From Bacteroidales bacterium (GTDB lineage: Bacteria > Bacteroidota > Bacteroidia > Bacteroidales > UBA932), in assembly GCA_016295455.1 (NCBI GenBank), contig JAEDLE010000009.1:1-49966 (forward strand): a stretch of DNA of 49,966 bases, read 5' to 3'. Below, in pieces: positions 25,327-34,468 of the stretch. The first letter of the stretch is position 1, and every line of letters begins with the position of its first letter. A program made the translations under genes and the position numbers. The notes below the pieces were generated by a model. The model was not told the DNA's origin. It did not search any database and saw nothing but the letters and a program-made list of their open reading frames with translations.

Positions 25327-26711
25327 TGCACCTCCTTATGCTGAGGGTTATCCTGCTTCCTAGAGCCTTCCGTCCTGTTGCCGCCCTGTCTCGGACCGCG
25401 GTTGTTGCCGCCCTTCCTGTGGCGGTCTCCCCTTGCTTCGATCCTGATGTCGGCCTTTCCTTCCTCGCGTCTGCCCTCGTCCCGACGACCGTCCTCGCGG
25501 CGATTTTCCTCGCGGCGGCCCTCATCCCTGCGGTTATCTTCCCTGCGTCCTTCCTCCCTGCGGCCGGCCTTTTCGGCGCCACGCTGCTCTCCCTTCTTCT
25601 TTTTCTTCTTCTTGCGGGAGAGGTTGTCGAAACGGGATATGCTGTCGTCCCCCACGGCAGAACGGAACTCCGGAGCCTCGGCCTCGAGCGTATCCGTCTT
25701 CAGGGACTCGGGCTTGACGCCGTTCCTGTTCATCTTGATGATTTCACGCACATCATAGGCGTCGAGAGGATAGAGGTTGGACATCGAATTCTTGTCGTAG
25801 GAGAAGTACATGGTCTCCTGAAGTATGTCCGTCTTTATGAGATATGCCAGACCGTCCTGGAATTCAAGCGGTTCCTGCACTTTCGGAATGCGGGACAGGG
25901 CGTCCGTGTAGTTTTCGACCTCATAGTTCAGGCAGCACTTGAGCTTGCCGCACTGGCCCGCGAGTTTCTGCGGGTTGAGGGAGAGGTCCTGGCAGCGGGC
26001 GGCGGAGGTGGTGATGGACTTGAAGTTGGTGATGTAGTTCGCGCAGCAGAGTTCCCTGCCGCACACTCCTATGCCGCCTATGAGCCCGGCTTCCTGACGG
26101 GCGCCGATTTGCTTCATCTCTATCCTGATCCTGAACTCTTCGGCGAAAACCTTGATGAGCTGCCTGAAGTCCACCCTTCCGTTCGCGATGTAGTAGAATA
26201 TGGCCTTGGTGCCGTCTCCCTGGAATTCCACGTCGCCGATTTTCATCTCAAGCCCCAGTTCTGCGGCTATCTCCCTGGCGCGTATCATAGTCTCCTGCTC
26301 GCGGGCTATGGCTATCTGCCAGTTCTCTATGTCGAAGGGTCTGGCCTTGCGGTATATCTTCCTGAGTTCGGCCGTCGCGGGATCCACGCCCTTGCAGGCC
26401 ATCTGGCGCACCACGACAGGCCCCTCGAGGGTTACGATTCCGAGGTCGTGGCCGTTCTGGGCCTCGACTATCACCATATCCCCGGTGCGTATGCTCTGCT
26501 GGGAGTCATTGCGGTAGAAGCCCTTCCTGGTGTTCTTGAAGCGGACTTCATATATGTCCGAGAACTGGTCCTGGTGCACACCTTCCAGCCAGTCTGCGTC
26601 CATGAGCTTGCAGCAGCCCGGCCTGTAGGTGCAGGTCAGTTCGTTGTCTATGTTGCGTGATACGGCACAGCCGCGGCTGCAGTCATACTGTATGTTTTCG
26701 TTGTCTTGCAT
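25323..26711 (-). CDS. PSP1-domain (RicT/YaaT-like) protein with RRE-repeat tail
   Basis: A 462-residue cytoplasmic protein. The N-terminal part has clustered cysteines (YDCSRGCAV, RPGCCKLMD). The PSP1 core includes EVRFKNTRKGFYRN, IGARQEAGLIGGIGVCGREL and CGKLKCCLNYE. Relatives are B. subtilis RicT (YaaT), part of an iron-sulfur complex that affects RNA decay and development. A seven-lysine run (367-373) is followed by seven tandem pentapeptides of the form R-R-[ED]-[ED]-[GN] (384-418, bases 25458-25562) and then a Gly/Arg-rich end resembling RNA-binding tails. It overlaps holB by one base and gldH by four, typical of this Bacteroidetes cluster. Confidence 0.85.
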   Translation of the reverse strand: MQDNENIQYDCSRGCAVSRNIDNELTCTYRPGCCKLMDADWLEGVHQDQFSDIYEVRFKNTRKGFYRNDSQQSIRTGDMVIVEAQNGHDLGIVTLEGPVVVRQMACKGVDPATAELRKIYRKARPFDIENWQIAIAREQETMIRAREIAAELGLEMKIGDVEFQGDGTKAIFYYIANGRVDFRQLIKVFAEEFRIRIEMKQIGARQEAGLIGGIGVCGRELCCANYITNFKSITTSAARCQDLSLNPQKLAGQCGKLKCCLNYEVENYTDALSRIPKVQEPLEFQDGLAYLIKTDILQETMYFSYDKNSMSNLYPLDAYDVREIIKMNRNGVKPESLKTDTLEAEAPEFRSAVGDDSISRFDNLSRKKKKKKKGEQRGAEKAGRREEGRREDNRRDEGRREENRREDGRRDEGRREEGKADIRIEARGDRHRKGGNNRGPRQGGNRTEGSRKQDNPQHKEVQ

Positions 26712-27856
26712 TACGGTTTCTGAATACTCTGGTAAAGCCTTAGGGCCAATGCGGCGAATATGATTTTCTGTGAGACGTTCCTGTCTATCATGGACGATGC
26801 CCTCTCGAGCGAGGCCGTAGCCCTGCGGCAGAACTGCGGAGGGAGCTGTGAGGCCAGAGAGGAAAGGGCTTCCCTGTCGGTTGCAGGGCAGGTGCAGAGG
26901 CTGTCCATTCCATTCTGCATCATAAAGATGTTGCGGAGGGTCTCTGCGGCAAATGTACAGAAAAGTTTCTGTTTTTCCCTCGATTCCATGGCCGCCACCT
27001 GTTCGGTGAGCGTGAGGATTTCCTGAAGCCGGCCCCCTGCTGCGGCCTCGAAGAGGTCTTGGATGGACTGGCGCATCGATATCACCTCCTCCCTGCCGGC
27101 ATATTCACGGAGGGCAAGGCCTATGCTTCCGCCTGATACGGCGGCCGCGTCGGTGGCGTCGTCCTGCAGGAAGCCGTGCCTGAAGGTCAGTTCGCTGACC
27201 ATTTCATCGGCGCTGAGAGGGAGTATCCTCATCGGCTGGCAGCGGGAGCTGATGGTCTGGAGGACGTTCTCCGGGGAATGGGTGACGAGTATGAACATCG
27301 TGCCTTCGGCGGGTTCCTCGATGGCCTTGAGCAGCTTGTTCGCAGTCTGCTGGTTGATGAGTTCGGGCAGGTAAATGACCATGGCCCTGTAGCGTCCCGA
27401 AACGGCCGAGAGCGAGAGTTTGCGGAGTATGGCGTTGCCTTCGGCGACTAGTATCTGGCCGCGTTTCTTCTCGAAACCGAGAGCTTCGTTCATGTCGCTT
27501 TCGAGGAAATAGGGATTCTTCAGATAGAGTTCCCTCCAGTACTCGGCAAACTGGTCGCAGACCAGCTCAGAGGCCTTGCCCTTGACCTTGGTTCCGGTTG
27601 TTATCGGGAAGGAGAAATGCAGGTCAGGATGCGCCAGTCGGGATATCTGGCGGCAGGACGGACACTCCCCGCAGGAATCCCCGTCGATATGGTTGGGGCA
27701 GCAGGCATACTGGAAGAAGGCCAGCGCCAGGGAGAGGGCGGAACAGCCGTCGTTCTCGTGCATCATCAGGGCGTGCGGTATCCTGCCGCTGTCCACCATC
27801 GAGGTGAGCGCCTTCCTGGCGGCTTCGTTACCGCATATGTCCGCGAATTTCCCCAT
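26711..27856 (-). CDS. holB: DNA polymerase III subunit delta' (clamp loader)
   Basis: Clamp-loader subunit, 381 residues. The AAA+ fold starts with GNEAARKALTSMVDSGRIPHALMM-like residues 9-32. The P-loop position holds ENDGCSALSL, without GKT, so this subunit should not bind ATP, as expected for delta'. The zinc module is CCPN...CGECPSCRQ (Cys52/53, 62, 65, 68). HPDLHFSFPI and the SRCQPMRILPL sensor region also fit. The stop and the PSP1 start share one base, and two bases separate it from the polyprenyl synthase gene upstream. Confidence 0.9.
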   Translation of the reverse strand: MGKFADICGNEAARKALTSMVDSGRIPHALMMHENDGCSALSLALAFFQYACCPNHIDGDSCGECPSCRQISRLAHPDLHFSFPITTGTKVKGKASELVCDQFAEYWRELYLKNPYFLESDMNEALGFEKKRGQILVAEGNAILRKLSLSAVSGRYRAMVIYLPELINQQTANKLLKAIEEPAEGTMFILVTHSPENVLQTISSRCQPMRILPLSADEMVSELTFRHGFLQDDATDAAAVSGGSIGLALREYAGREEVISMRQSIQDLFEAAAGGRLQEILTLTEQVAAMESREKQKLFCTFAAETLRNIFMMQNGMDSLCTCPATDREALSSLASQLPPQFCRRATASLERASSMIDRNVSQKIIFAALALRLYQSIQKP

Positions 27857-27858
27857 CG

Positions 27859-28845
27859 TCAGAATTTTCTTTCCGCTGCGTAGCGGGCGTGAGTCTCAAG
27901 CGTGGACCTGTAAGGGCCCGGAGGCAGCACGGAAAGGGCGGCGACAGCCTTGTCCACGAATTCCTCCAGCCTTGAGGCGGCCTTCGCCACACCGTCGTGC
28001 GCCTTTACGAACGCCACGATTTCCCCTATGTTCCCGGGATGGTCCGCAGCCTTCGAAACCATATTCCGGATATGCCTCTTTCCCTCCTCGTCCGCCTCTT
28101 CCAGGGCGCAGAGCAGGGGCAGGGTGATCTTCTGCTCGAGCAGGTCGTGACCTACGGGTTTCCCTATGTCGGCGCCTTCCTGATAATCGAAGATGTCATC
28201 CTTGATCTGGAATGCCAGACCAAGATTGACGGCATATGCCCTCACGGCTTCGACATATTCCTCCGGTGCTTCGACTGAATATGCTCCCGTGACTGCCGAC
28301 GCTTCGAAGAGCGAGGCGGTCTTGCAGTATATGACCCTGAAGTATTCTTCCTCGGTCAGGTCGCCGCTGATGGATTTCTGAAGCTGAAGCATTTCGCCCT
28401 GGGCGAGGTCGCTGAGGGTTTTGGAGAAAACGGACATGGCGTCGTCACGGCGGCGCTTGCCTGAGAGTATCTTCTCCATCGCGCGCACCAGCCAGTAGTC
28501 TCCAAGCAGCACCGCGGCATTCCCTCCGAGGAGTTTCATCACAGTAGGACGCCCCCTGCGGCTGCTGCTGTTGTCGGCAACGTCGTCGTGCAGGAGTGTG
28601 GCATTGTGCAGCAGTTCCGCCGCAGCGGCATAGCTGTAGCTGTCCTCGCTCAACTCCCCGCCGGAGCAGGCCTTTGCCGCCAGCAGGGCCAGCACGGGAC
28701 GCATCATCTTGCCGGGATGGTCAAGTATGCTGCTGTTGGTGTCGTTGAGCAGTTCTATGTCGCTATGCAGGCTCCGGGAGATCAGGTCCCTGACCTTCCC
28801 GAGATCCTCGGCGACATAGTCATATGTCTTTGGCCTTTCAGTCAT
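27859..28845 (-). CDS. Polyprenyl diphosphate synthase (long-chain trans type)
   Basis: Condenses isopentenyl diphosphate units to the long isoprenoid side chain, probably for menaquinone. The 328-residue protein has both aspartate motifs: DDVAD (87-91) followed by SSRRGRP, and KDDIFDYQEG (DD 216-217, D220), with the lysine-containing GKMMRP near the N-terminus. Small residues before the first motif fit a long-chain (octaprenyl or solanesyl type) product, but chain length cannot be set from sequence alone. It is followed after two bases by holB. Confidence 0.9.
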   Translation of the reverse strand: MTERPKTYDYVAEDLGKVRDLISRSLHSDIELLNDTNSSILDHPGKMMRPVLALLAAKACSGGELSEDSYSYAAAAELLHNATLLHDDVADNSSSRRGRPTVMKLLGGNAAVLLGDYWLVRAMEKILSGKRRRDDAMSVFSKTLSDLAQGEMLQLQKSISGDLTEEEYFRVIYCKTASLFEASAVTGAYSVEAPEEYVEAVRAYAVNLGLAFQIKDDIFDYQEGADIGKPVGHDLLEQKITLPLLCALEEADEEGKRHIRNMVSKAADHPGNIGEIVAFVKAHDGVAKAASRLEEFVDKAVAALSVLPPGPYRSTLETHARYAAERKF

Positions 28846-28899
28846 CAGAGTCTGTCAATCAGTTCGCCTGAGACGCCGGTCTCCGGCTCTGTTCTTCAA

Positions 28900-29559
28900 T
28901 CAGAAGAAAAACGCGGCAGACACCGACACTCCGTTGAAGTTCTTGCCTTCAGTGAAGGCTGTCTTCACGGTCTGGCCAATGGCGTCGACTTCGCCAGATT
29001 CGGAATAGAGGGAGCCGAAGTTCCAGAAATATCTTGCGGAAACCTGCAGTCTCCAGAATTCTATTCCCGCGCCCAGGCCGAGTCCGTACTCGAGCCTGTC
29101 AATCGCAGCCTCGCGGAAGTCCTTGCTCTCGAGGGTTCCGACCTTGGTGTTGAGATTCACGGCATAGCCCACGAAAGGCTCCGCGAACACATAAGGCCTG
29201 AAAGCCAGGAGGTCAGGGCCCCACTGCAGCTGTACGGGCAGTTCGAGATAGCCCACCTTGGACTTGAGGTCCAGGGCCGGACCGTCCACTTCTCCCGTCA
29301 GGGCTGAACTGAGCTGCACGCCCTTGACCTGGTAGAGCAGCTCGGGCTGGATGCAGAATCCCGCGCCGAGATGGAGCTGGAACGCCAATCCCGCGTGATA
29401 GAGGCTGTAGGACTCAGCGGAGAGCACATCCACATCGGCTGACGAGGAGGTGAAGCCGCCGACCGCTCCGAAGCGTGAGGAGCCTATGCCCTGCGCAGAA
29501 GCGGTGAAAAAGGTCATCACGGCAATCGCCGCGGTGACCAGCATTCTTCTTGTGTTCAT
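28900..29559 (-). CDS. Outer-membrane beta-barrel protein (OmpX/OmpW-like, PF13568 type)
   Basis: A 219-residue protein with a signal peptide ending FTASAQ and alternating hydrophobic beta strands: GAGFCIQPELLYQVKGVQL, VGYLELPVQLQWG, YVFAEPFVGYAV and a C-terminal strand ending AAFFF. This is the small eight-stranded barrel type common in Bacteroidetes. Specific function is unknown. It starts two bases after the trxA stop, so it is co-transcribed with thioredoxin. Confidence 0.78.
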   Translation of the reverse strand: MNTRRMLVTAAIAVMTFFTASAQGIGSSRFGAVGGFTSSSADVDVLSAESYSLYHAGLAFQLHLGAGFCIQPELLYQVKGVQLSSALTGEVDGPALDLKSKVGYLELPVQLQWGPDLLAFRPYVFAEPFVGYAVNLNTKVGTLESKDFREAAIDRLEYGLGLGAGIEFWRLQVSARYFWNFGSLYSESGEVDAIGQTVKTAFTEGKNFNGVSVSAAFFF

Positions 29560-29561
29560 AG

Positions 29562-29876
29562 TCAGATGAGTTTTGAAAGACGCGCGACGATGTCGTCCTT
29601 GTCAACGAGGCCTACAGTCCTGTCCACAAGCTGGCCGCCCTTGAAGTAGAGCAGGGTCGGGATGCTCATTATCCTGTACTGCATCGCGATCTGGTCGGCA
29701 TCATCCACGTTGCACTTGACAACTTCGACCTTGCCGGCATATTCCTCCGCTATCTCGTCCACAGTCGGTGAAAGAGCGCGACACGGACCGCACCAGGTTG
29801 CCCAGAAATCCACGAGCACCGGAAGCTCGCCTGAAAGTATCTCCTGAAAATTGGAGTTTGTTGCTATCTTAGCCAT
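29562..29876 (-). CDS. trxA: Thioredoxin
   Basis: General dithiol reductant of 104 residues with the active site WCGPC (Cys29, Cys32) in FWATWCGPCR, the cis-proline region MSIPTLLYFKGG and no signal peptide, so it is cytoplasmic. It heads a leftward cluster that may continue through the beta-barrel gene to trmB. A promoter core at 29909-29916 is enclosed by an 8-bp perfect inverted repeat, suggesting control by a repressor or stress regulator. Confidence 0.96.
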   Translation of the reverse strand: MAKIATNSNFQEILSGELPVLVDFWATWCGPCRALSPTVDEIAEEYAGKVEVVKCNVDDADQIAMQYRIMSIPTLLYFKGGQLVDRTVGLVDKDDIVARLSKLI

Positions 29877-29900
29877 AATAAGTACCTTTTAAAAAATTTG

Positions 29901-29931
29901 TCCTGCCACAAATATAGCATTTATGGCAGGA
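29901..29931 (-). promoter_or_regulatory. trxA promoter core inside an inverted repeat
   Basis: TCCTGCCA (29901-29908) and TGGCAGGA (29924-29931) are perfect inverted repeats 15 bases apart. Between them the minus strand carries TATATTTG (29909-29916), the -7 core. A dimeric regulator on these arms would cover the promoter. The same arms, closer together, occur at 36811-36831. Confidence 0.55.
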
Positions 29932-29960
29932 TTATCAAACATTCATTCCGGCATTTGGAA

Positions 29961-30254
29961 TCAGAATGCCTGGGCGGCGTCCCAGCTGAATGCCCTCAGT
30001 CCGAGGTCGGGGTATTTCGCATCCTTGTCCCTGAGGTCGGCCAGGATGAGTGCCGCCTTGTCGTCAGGCACCACGGTAAGGATGGCGTGGTTCATTGTCG
30101 GCCAGGCATGGTTGCCGTAGTGGGGTTCACCTTCAACGTTTCCCCTGCCCTCAATGTTTTCCCAGCGGGTGAATCCCCTCTGGCCCCTGGCATCGAGTAT
30201 CTCCACGATTTCCTCGTTGTATGCCTGGTTATATGAAATGAATATCGCTTTCAT
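29961..30254 (-). CDS. PG0541-family transporter-associated protein
   Basis: A 97-residue soluble protein (MKAIFISYNQAYNEEIVEIL start, then RGFTRW, HYGNHAWPTMNHAILTVVP). It matches the small PG0541 family found after RND pump genes in Bacteroidales; the fold is thought to resemble PII/GlnB signalling proteins. It may bind a ligand and modulate the pump, but that is inferred. It starts one base after the acrB stop. An in-frame ATG at 30266 lies inside acrB and is less likely. Confidence 0.75.
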   Translation of the reverse strand: MKAIFISYNQAYNEEIVEILDARGQRGFTRWENIEGRGNVEGEPHYGNHAWPTMNHAILTVVPDDKAALILADLRDKDAKYPDLGLRAFSWDAAQAF

Positions 30255-30255
30255 C

Positions 30256-33200
30256 TTACTTTCCAATTTTCTTCATTTTTCTTTTCTCCTGTCTTGTGGC
30301 GAAGACGCAATAGACTGAAGGTATGAGCACAAGGGTCACGAGGGTAGATATCGAAAGTCCCCAGCATACGGTCACACCGAGCGAGTTCCACATCTCTGCA
30401 CCTTCGCCCCTGCCCAGGGCCATAGGCAGCATACCGAGCACTGTGGTGAGGGTGGTCATAAGGATAGGACGGAGACGGCTCCTTGCGGCGGTCACCATCG
30501 CATCGATGACGTTCATTCCCCTCTCCCTCATAAGTATGGTGTAGTCTATCAGCACGATACCGTTCTTCACGACTATTCCGAGGAGTATTATGATACCTAT
30601 CATACCCATCACTCCGAGGGCTGTCCCAGTTATCCAGTTTCCTAAGAGCACGCCCACGAAGGCGAACGGAACCGAGAACATGATCACGAAAGGACTCATG
30701 AAGGATTCGAACTGGGAGGCCATCACCATATACACGAGTATTACGATGAGGACGATGAGTATGAGGAGATCCCTGAACATCGACTGCTGGTCCTCGAAGT
30801 CTCCGCTCATCACGGTGGAGAGATTGCCCGGAAGGTCAGCCTCGTCAACTATGGTATTGATAGCTTCGACAGCTTCGCTGAGGGCCTTGCCCTTTGAGAT
30901 GATGCCCGTGACGCTGATATACCTTTCCCTGTTCTTCCTCTCGATGGTAGGAGGTATCTTGGCCTCCACCACGGTTCCCAGGTCCTTTATGCGCACCGGT
31001 CTGCCCATACCGTTGTATACCACGATGTTCTCGATGTCCTCGATGCTGCGCCTGAACTCCTTGCCATATCTGACGCGGATGTTGTATTCCTCTCCTTCCT
31101 CACGGTAGTACGAAGTCACGGAACCGTTCATAGCCGCGCTGAATGCCGCAGCGGCAGAAGTTGAGTTGAGGCCGTTGAGAGCAAGTTTGGTCCTGTCGAA
31201 ATCCACCTGATACTCAGGAGTGTACTCATCACGGCTGAGTTCGACTTCAGAGAACAGACCTGTTTCGAGCATCCTCTCCCTGATGAGGTCTGCGGCATCC
31301 TTTGTCTGGTCGAAATCATAGCCGTAGATCTCAAGCTTCACAGAACTTGCGCCTCCCATTCCGCCACCGCCTTCGGATACGGAGCCCTTCTTGACTTCAG
31401 GATACATGAGCAGGTCGGCGCGGATTATTTCAGCAAGTTCGGAAGATGACCTTGTCCTGGTTCCCTTGGAACCGATGGAAAGGTTCATCGAGATGATATT
31501 GGAACCGTTGTTCTGGATGCTGGCGAAGGCATTGTCGGAATCAGCCTGTCCGTAGCTGTACTGGAGTATCTGTATCTCAGGCACATCCTCGGCGATGCGG
31601 GCCGCGAAATCAGCCGCAAAGGCGGCGGTCACGCTCTGCTCGGTACCGGCAGGCAGTTCGATGGACACTGTGAGCCTGTCCGAATCCTGGGTCGGGAAGA
31701 ACTCGGTCTTCATACCCGGGAGCGTGATGACCATGGTAACCAGAAGTATGCCCAGAGCCGAGAATATGACGGTCTTCCTGTGGGTCACAGCCCAGCGTAT
31801 GATGACGGCATATCCGTCCGATATCCATCCGAGGAACTTTTCCACAGGGTCGAATATGGCCCTGTGCAGCCTGCCGGTCTTCGGCTTGTTGCTGAGCATC
31901 CTGGAGCAGAGCATAGGCACGAGGGTGAGGGCTGCGGTGGTGGAAATGATCATGATGATGGTCACGATGAATCCCAGCTGCTTGAACATGATTCCCGCCA
32001 TACCTGACACCATGGTCAGAGGGAGGAACACGCAGAGCATCGTCAGGGTAGAGGCGATTACGGATATGGCAACTTCGGACGTGCCGTGGACGGCTGCCTC
32101 CTTCGGCTTCTCACCCCTTTCCAGATGTGTCGATATGTTCTCAAGCACCACTATCGCATCGTCGACCACCATGCCTATCGCTATGGAAAGTGCCGACATG
32201 GATATGATGTTCAGGGTGTTGCCGGTCGCGAAGAGATATACCAGCGAGCCCAGGAGCGCGATAGGGATGGAAAGGACGATGATGAAGGTCGCCCTCCACC
32301 TTCCGAGGAACAGGAACACCACGAGCATCACCACGAGAAGGGTAATGATTATGGTATCCTTCAGGGAGTTGATGGTGTTGATGATGTTTGTGGAACCGTC
32401 CACGACCGTGGTGATCCTGATATCCGAAGGCAGGGTTTCCTGAATCTTCACGAGCTGCTTCTTCACGCTCTTGATCACATTCACGGTATTCGCTCCGGTC
32501 TGCTTCTGGATAGCTATCATCGCCGAGCGCTGACCGTTGGTATATCCTTCCTGGGATTTCTCCTCGAGGCCGTCCACAACGGTTGCCACGTCCCTCAGGT
32601 ACACCAGATTGCCGCCTGAAGCGCCGACAACGATGTCCAGCAGTTCCTCAGGGCTCTTGAACTCCTTCTCCACACGGAGAGAGAAGGTCTCAGAACCTAT
32701 GTCTATGCTTCCGGAAGGCACATTCCTGTTCTCGGATGCGATTATCTGGGATATGCCGGCGACAGACAGGCCATAAGCCTGAAGCTTGTTCGGGTCGCAA
32801 TAGACCTGGATTTCCCTGGAAGGAGCTCCGTTCACGGAGACTGTTCCGACACCTTTCACCCTTCCGAGCGGGGTGACCAGCTTGTCGTCAAGTATCTTGT
32901 CCAGGCCTGGAAGGCTCTCGTCCGCCACGGCGGAGAGTATCATCACAGGCATATCATCCGCACTGAACTTGAGGATGAACGGAGTGGAAGCCCCGTCAGG
33001 CAGCGACTGGCTCACCAGGTCCAGCTTGTCCCTGACATTGTTGCAGGCGTCGTCAATATCGGTGCCATATTCAAACTCCAGCACCACGAGCGAGATGTTC
33101 TCCTTTGACTGGGAGGTGAGGTTCTTCAGGTTCTCGACACCGTTGAGACTGTTCTCGAGAGGTTTGGTAAGGTTGTTCTCGATATCCGACGCGCTCGCTC

Positions 33201-33357
33201 CCTGATAGTAGGACATCGCCATTATGATATTGGCGTCGAAGTCCGGGAACTGGGCTATGGATGTATTGATCAGGGAAAACACACCGAAAATCGCGAAGGC
33301 CAGGAAGAGCAGGCCTGTCGTGACGGGGTTGTCCACCGCTTTTCTATATATGCTCAT
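30256..33357 (-). CDS. RND-family efflux pump inner-membrane permease (AcrB/HAE1 type)
   Basis: Proton-driven drug or metabolite exporter of 1033 residues, the usual RND length. It begins with the canonical amphipathic helix and first membrane span (VTTGLLFLAFAIFGVFSLIN), has two large periplasmic loops and twelve predicted spans. The TM4 aspartate pair needed for proton transfer is present (GMVVDDAIVVLENIS, near 398), and FFPTQDSD and the C-terminal GIVVKNGIVLIDY segments are typical. It works with the adaptor and TolC proteins encoded just upstream. Substrate unknown. Confidence 0.95.
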   Translation of the reverse strand: MSIYRKAVDNPVTTGLLFLAFAIFGVFSLINTSIAQFPDFDANIIMAMSYYQGASASDIENNLTKPLENSLNGVENLKNLTSQSKENISLVVLEFEYGTDIDDACNNVRDKLDLVSQSLPDGASTPFILKFSADDMPVMILSAVADESLPGLDKILDDKLVTPLGRVKGVGTVSVNGAPSREIQVYCDPNKLQAYGLSVAGISQIIASENRNVPSGSIDIGSETFSLRVEKEFKSPEELLDIVVGASGGNLVYLRDVATVVDGLEEKSQEGYTNGQRSAMIAIQKQTGANTVNVIKSVKKQLVKIQETLPSDIRITTVVDGSTNIINTINSLKDTIIITLLVVMLVVFLFLGRWRATFIIVLSIPIALLGSLVYLFATGNTLNIISMSALSIAIGMVVDDAIVVLENISTHLERGEKPKEAAVHGTSEVAISVIASTLTMLCVFLPLTMVSGMAGIMFKQLGFIVTIIMIISTTAALTLVPMLCSRMLSNKPKTGRLHRAIFDPVEKFLGWISDGYAVIIRWAVTHRKTVIFSALGILLVTMVITLPGMKTEFFPTQDSDRLTVSIELPAGTEQSVTAAFAADFAARIAEDVPEIQILQYSYGQADSDNAFASIQNNGSNIISMNLSIGSKGTRTRSSSELAEIIRADLLMYPEVKKGSVSEGGGGMGGASSVKLEIYGYDFDQTKDAADLIRERMLETGLFSEVELSRDEYTPEYQVDFDRTKLALNGLNSTSAAAAFSAAMNGSVTSYYREEGEEYNIRVRYGKEFRRSIEDIENIVVYNGMGRPVRIKDLGTVVEAKIPPTIERKNRERYISVTGIISKGKALSEAVEAINTIVDEADLPGNLSTVMSGDFEDQQSMFRDLLILIVLIVILVYMVMASQFESFMSPFVIMFSVPFAFVGVLLGNWITGTALGVMGMIGIIILLGIVVKNGIVLIDYTILMRERGMNVIDAMVTAARSRLRPILMTTLTTVLGMLPMALGRGEGAEMWNSLGVTVCWGLSISTLVTLVLIPSVYCVFATRQEKRKMKKIGK

Positions 33358-33373
33358 AAATGTTTCCTTGGAT

Positions 33374-34414
33374 TTATTCTGCTATTCTGACCTTGTCGCC
33401 ATTTCTGAGGCTGGCGCTGCCCTTGGTCACCACCACATCGCCTTCGGAAAGGCCGGAAAGAACTTCGTACTCATTGTCTATACGTCTTCCAAGAGTAACG
33501 GCCGTGCTCCTCGCGGTACCGTCTTCCCCAACGACGAATACGAATCTCTGACCCGAGCCCTGCTGCTTGACTATGGCGATGTCCGGAACGACTATGCTGT
33601 TGCTGGTTCCGAAGTTAACCTCAACCTGGGCGTACATGCCCGGACGCAGAGCCTTGTCTGCGTTAGGCACGATTACCTCGATGGTCACGGTGTGACTTGC
33701 CGCATCCATGACCGGATATATCCTGTTCACCCTGCCGGAGAAGGTCTTTCCCGGAAGAGCGTCAGCCTTGATGCTCACCTGGTCTCCCTTCCTGATCTTG
33801 CTGTAGTCGCTTTCGGATATACCGACGAGTATCTTCACAGGGGAGATTTCCTGAACCACGAATATAGGCTGGGACATTCCGTAGAGGTCACCCCTGTCGT
33901 AGTTGCGGGCGGTTACCACTCCGTTCACCGGTGAAAGGAGGATGGTGTTCTCGAGAAGGTTGTCATATGTACTTCTGGACACCTTGTAGGCAAGTTCGAG
34001 GGCCTCGAAGTCGGACTGTGATACCGCGCCTTCCCTGTAGAGTTCCCTGGTACGGCTCAGTTCTGTGGAATCGTTCACCAGCCTGAGCCTGGCCTGGTCG
34101 AGCTGGAGCCTGTCCATTTCGGCCAGCACCTGTCCCTTGCGGACGAAGTCACCGACCTCGACATTGATTTTCTGTATGCGGGAACCCGTCTGAGGAGCTA
34201 TGTTGTTCACAGCATTCGCAGTCACAGTCGAGGAATATGTTTCCGTGTGGGCGACTTCCCTGTATCCGGCTTTTGCCACACCCACGAGCGCAGCCTCATT
34301 TGCTGCCTTCGGTGCAGGCTCTGCGGTCTTCGGGCCCTTGCCGGCCCCGCAGGAAGCGGCAAGGATGACAGTAGCGAAAAGGAGCGCAGTCCTGATGTTT
34401 GTCTTTGCTTTCAT
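33374..34414 (-). CDS. RND efflux periplasmic adaptor (HlyD/AcrA family) lipoprotein
   Basis: A 346-residue membrane-fusion protein linking the AcrB-type pump to the TolC-type channel. Lipobox LAASC (Cys22), then barrel-sandwich halves (NNIAPQTGSRIQKINVEVGD and ILLSPVNGVVTARNYDRGD), a helical hairpin between them (about 100-150), a beta barrel and a membrane-proximal domain. It lies 16 bases upstream of acrB in the same operon. Confidence 0.93.
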   Translation of the reverse strand: MKAKTNIRTALLFATVILAASCGAGKGPKTAEPAPKAANEAALVGVAKAGYREVAHTETYSSTVTANAVNNIAPQTGSRIQKINVEVGDFVRKGQVLAEMDRLQLDQARLRLVNDSTELSRTRELYREGAVSQSDFEALELAYKVSRSTYDNLLENTILLSPVNGVVTARNYDRGDLYGMSQPIFVVQEISPVKILVGISESDYSKIRKGDQVSIKADALPGKTFSGRVNRIYPVMDAASHTVTIEVIVPNADKALRPGMYAQVEVNFGTSNSIVVPDIAIVKQQGSGQRFVFVVGEDGTARSTAVTLGRRIDNEYEVLSGLSEGDVVVTKGSASLRNGDKVRIAE

Positions 34415-34468
34415 ATCTTTATTCTTTTTCCTGTTATCTGTTCTTTGCGGACCGGAAGGTCCTTTTCA

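Noticed and set aside
25269..26660. 463-codon plus-strand reading frame over the PSP1 gene
   Set aside because: Antisense; its low-complexity part only mirrors the RRE repeats.
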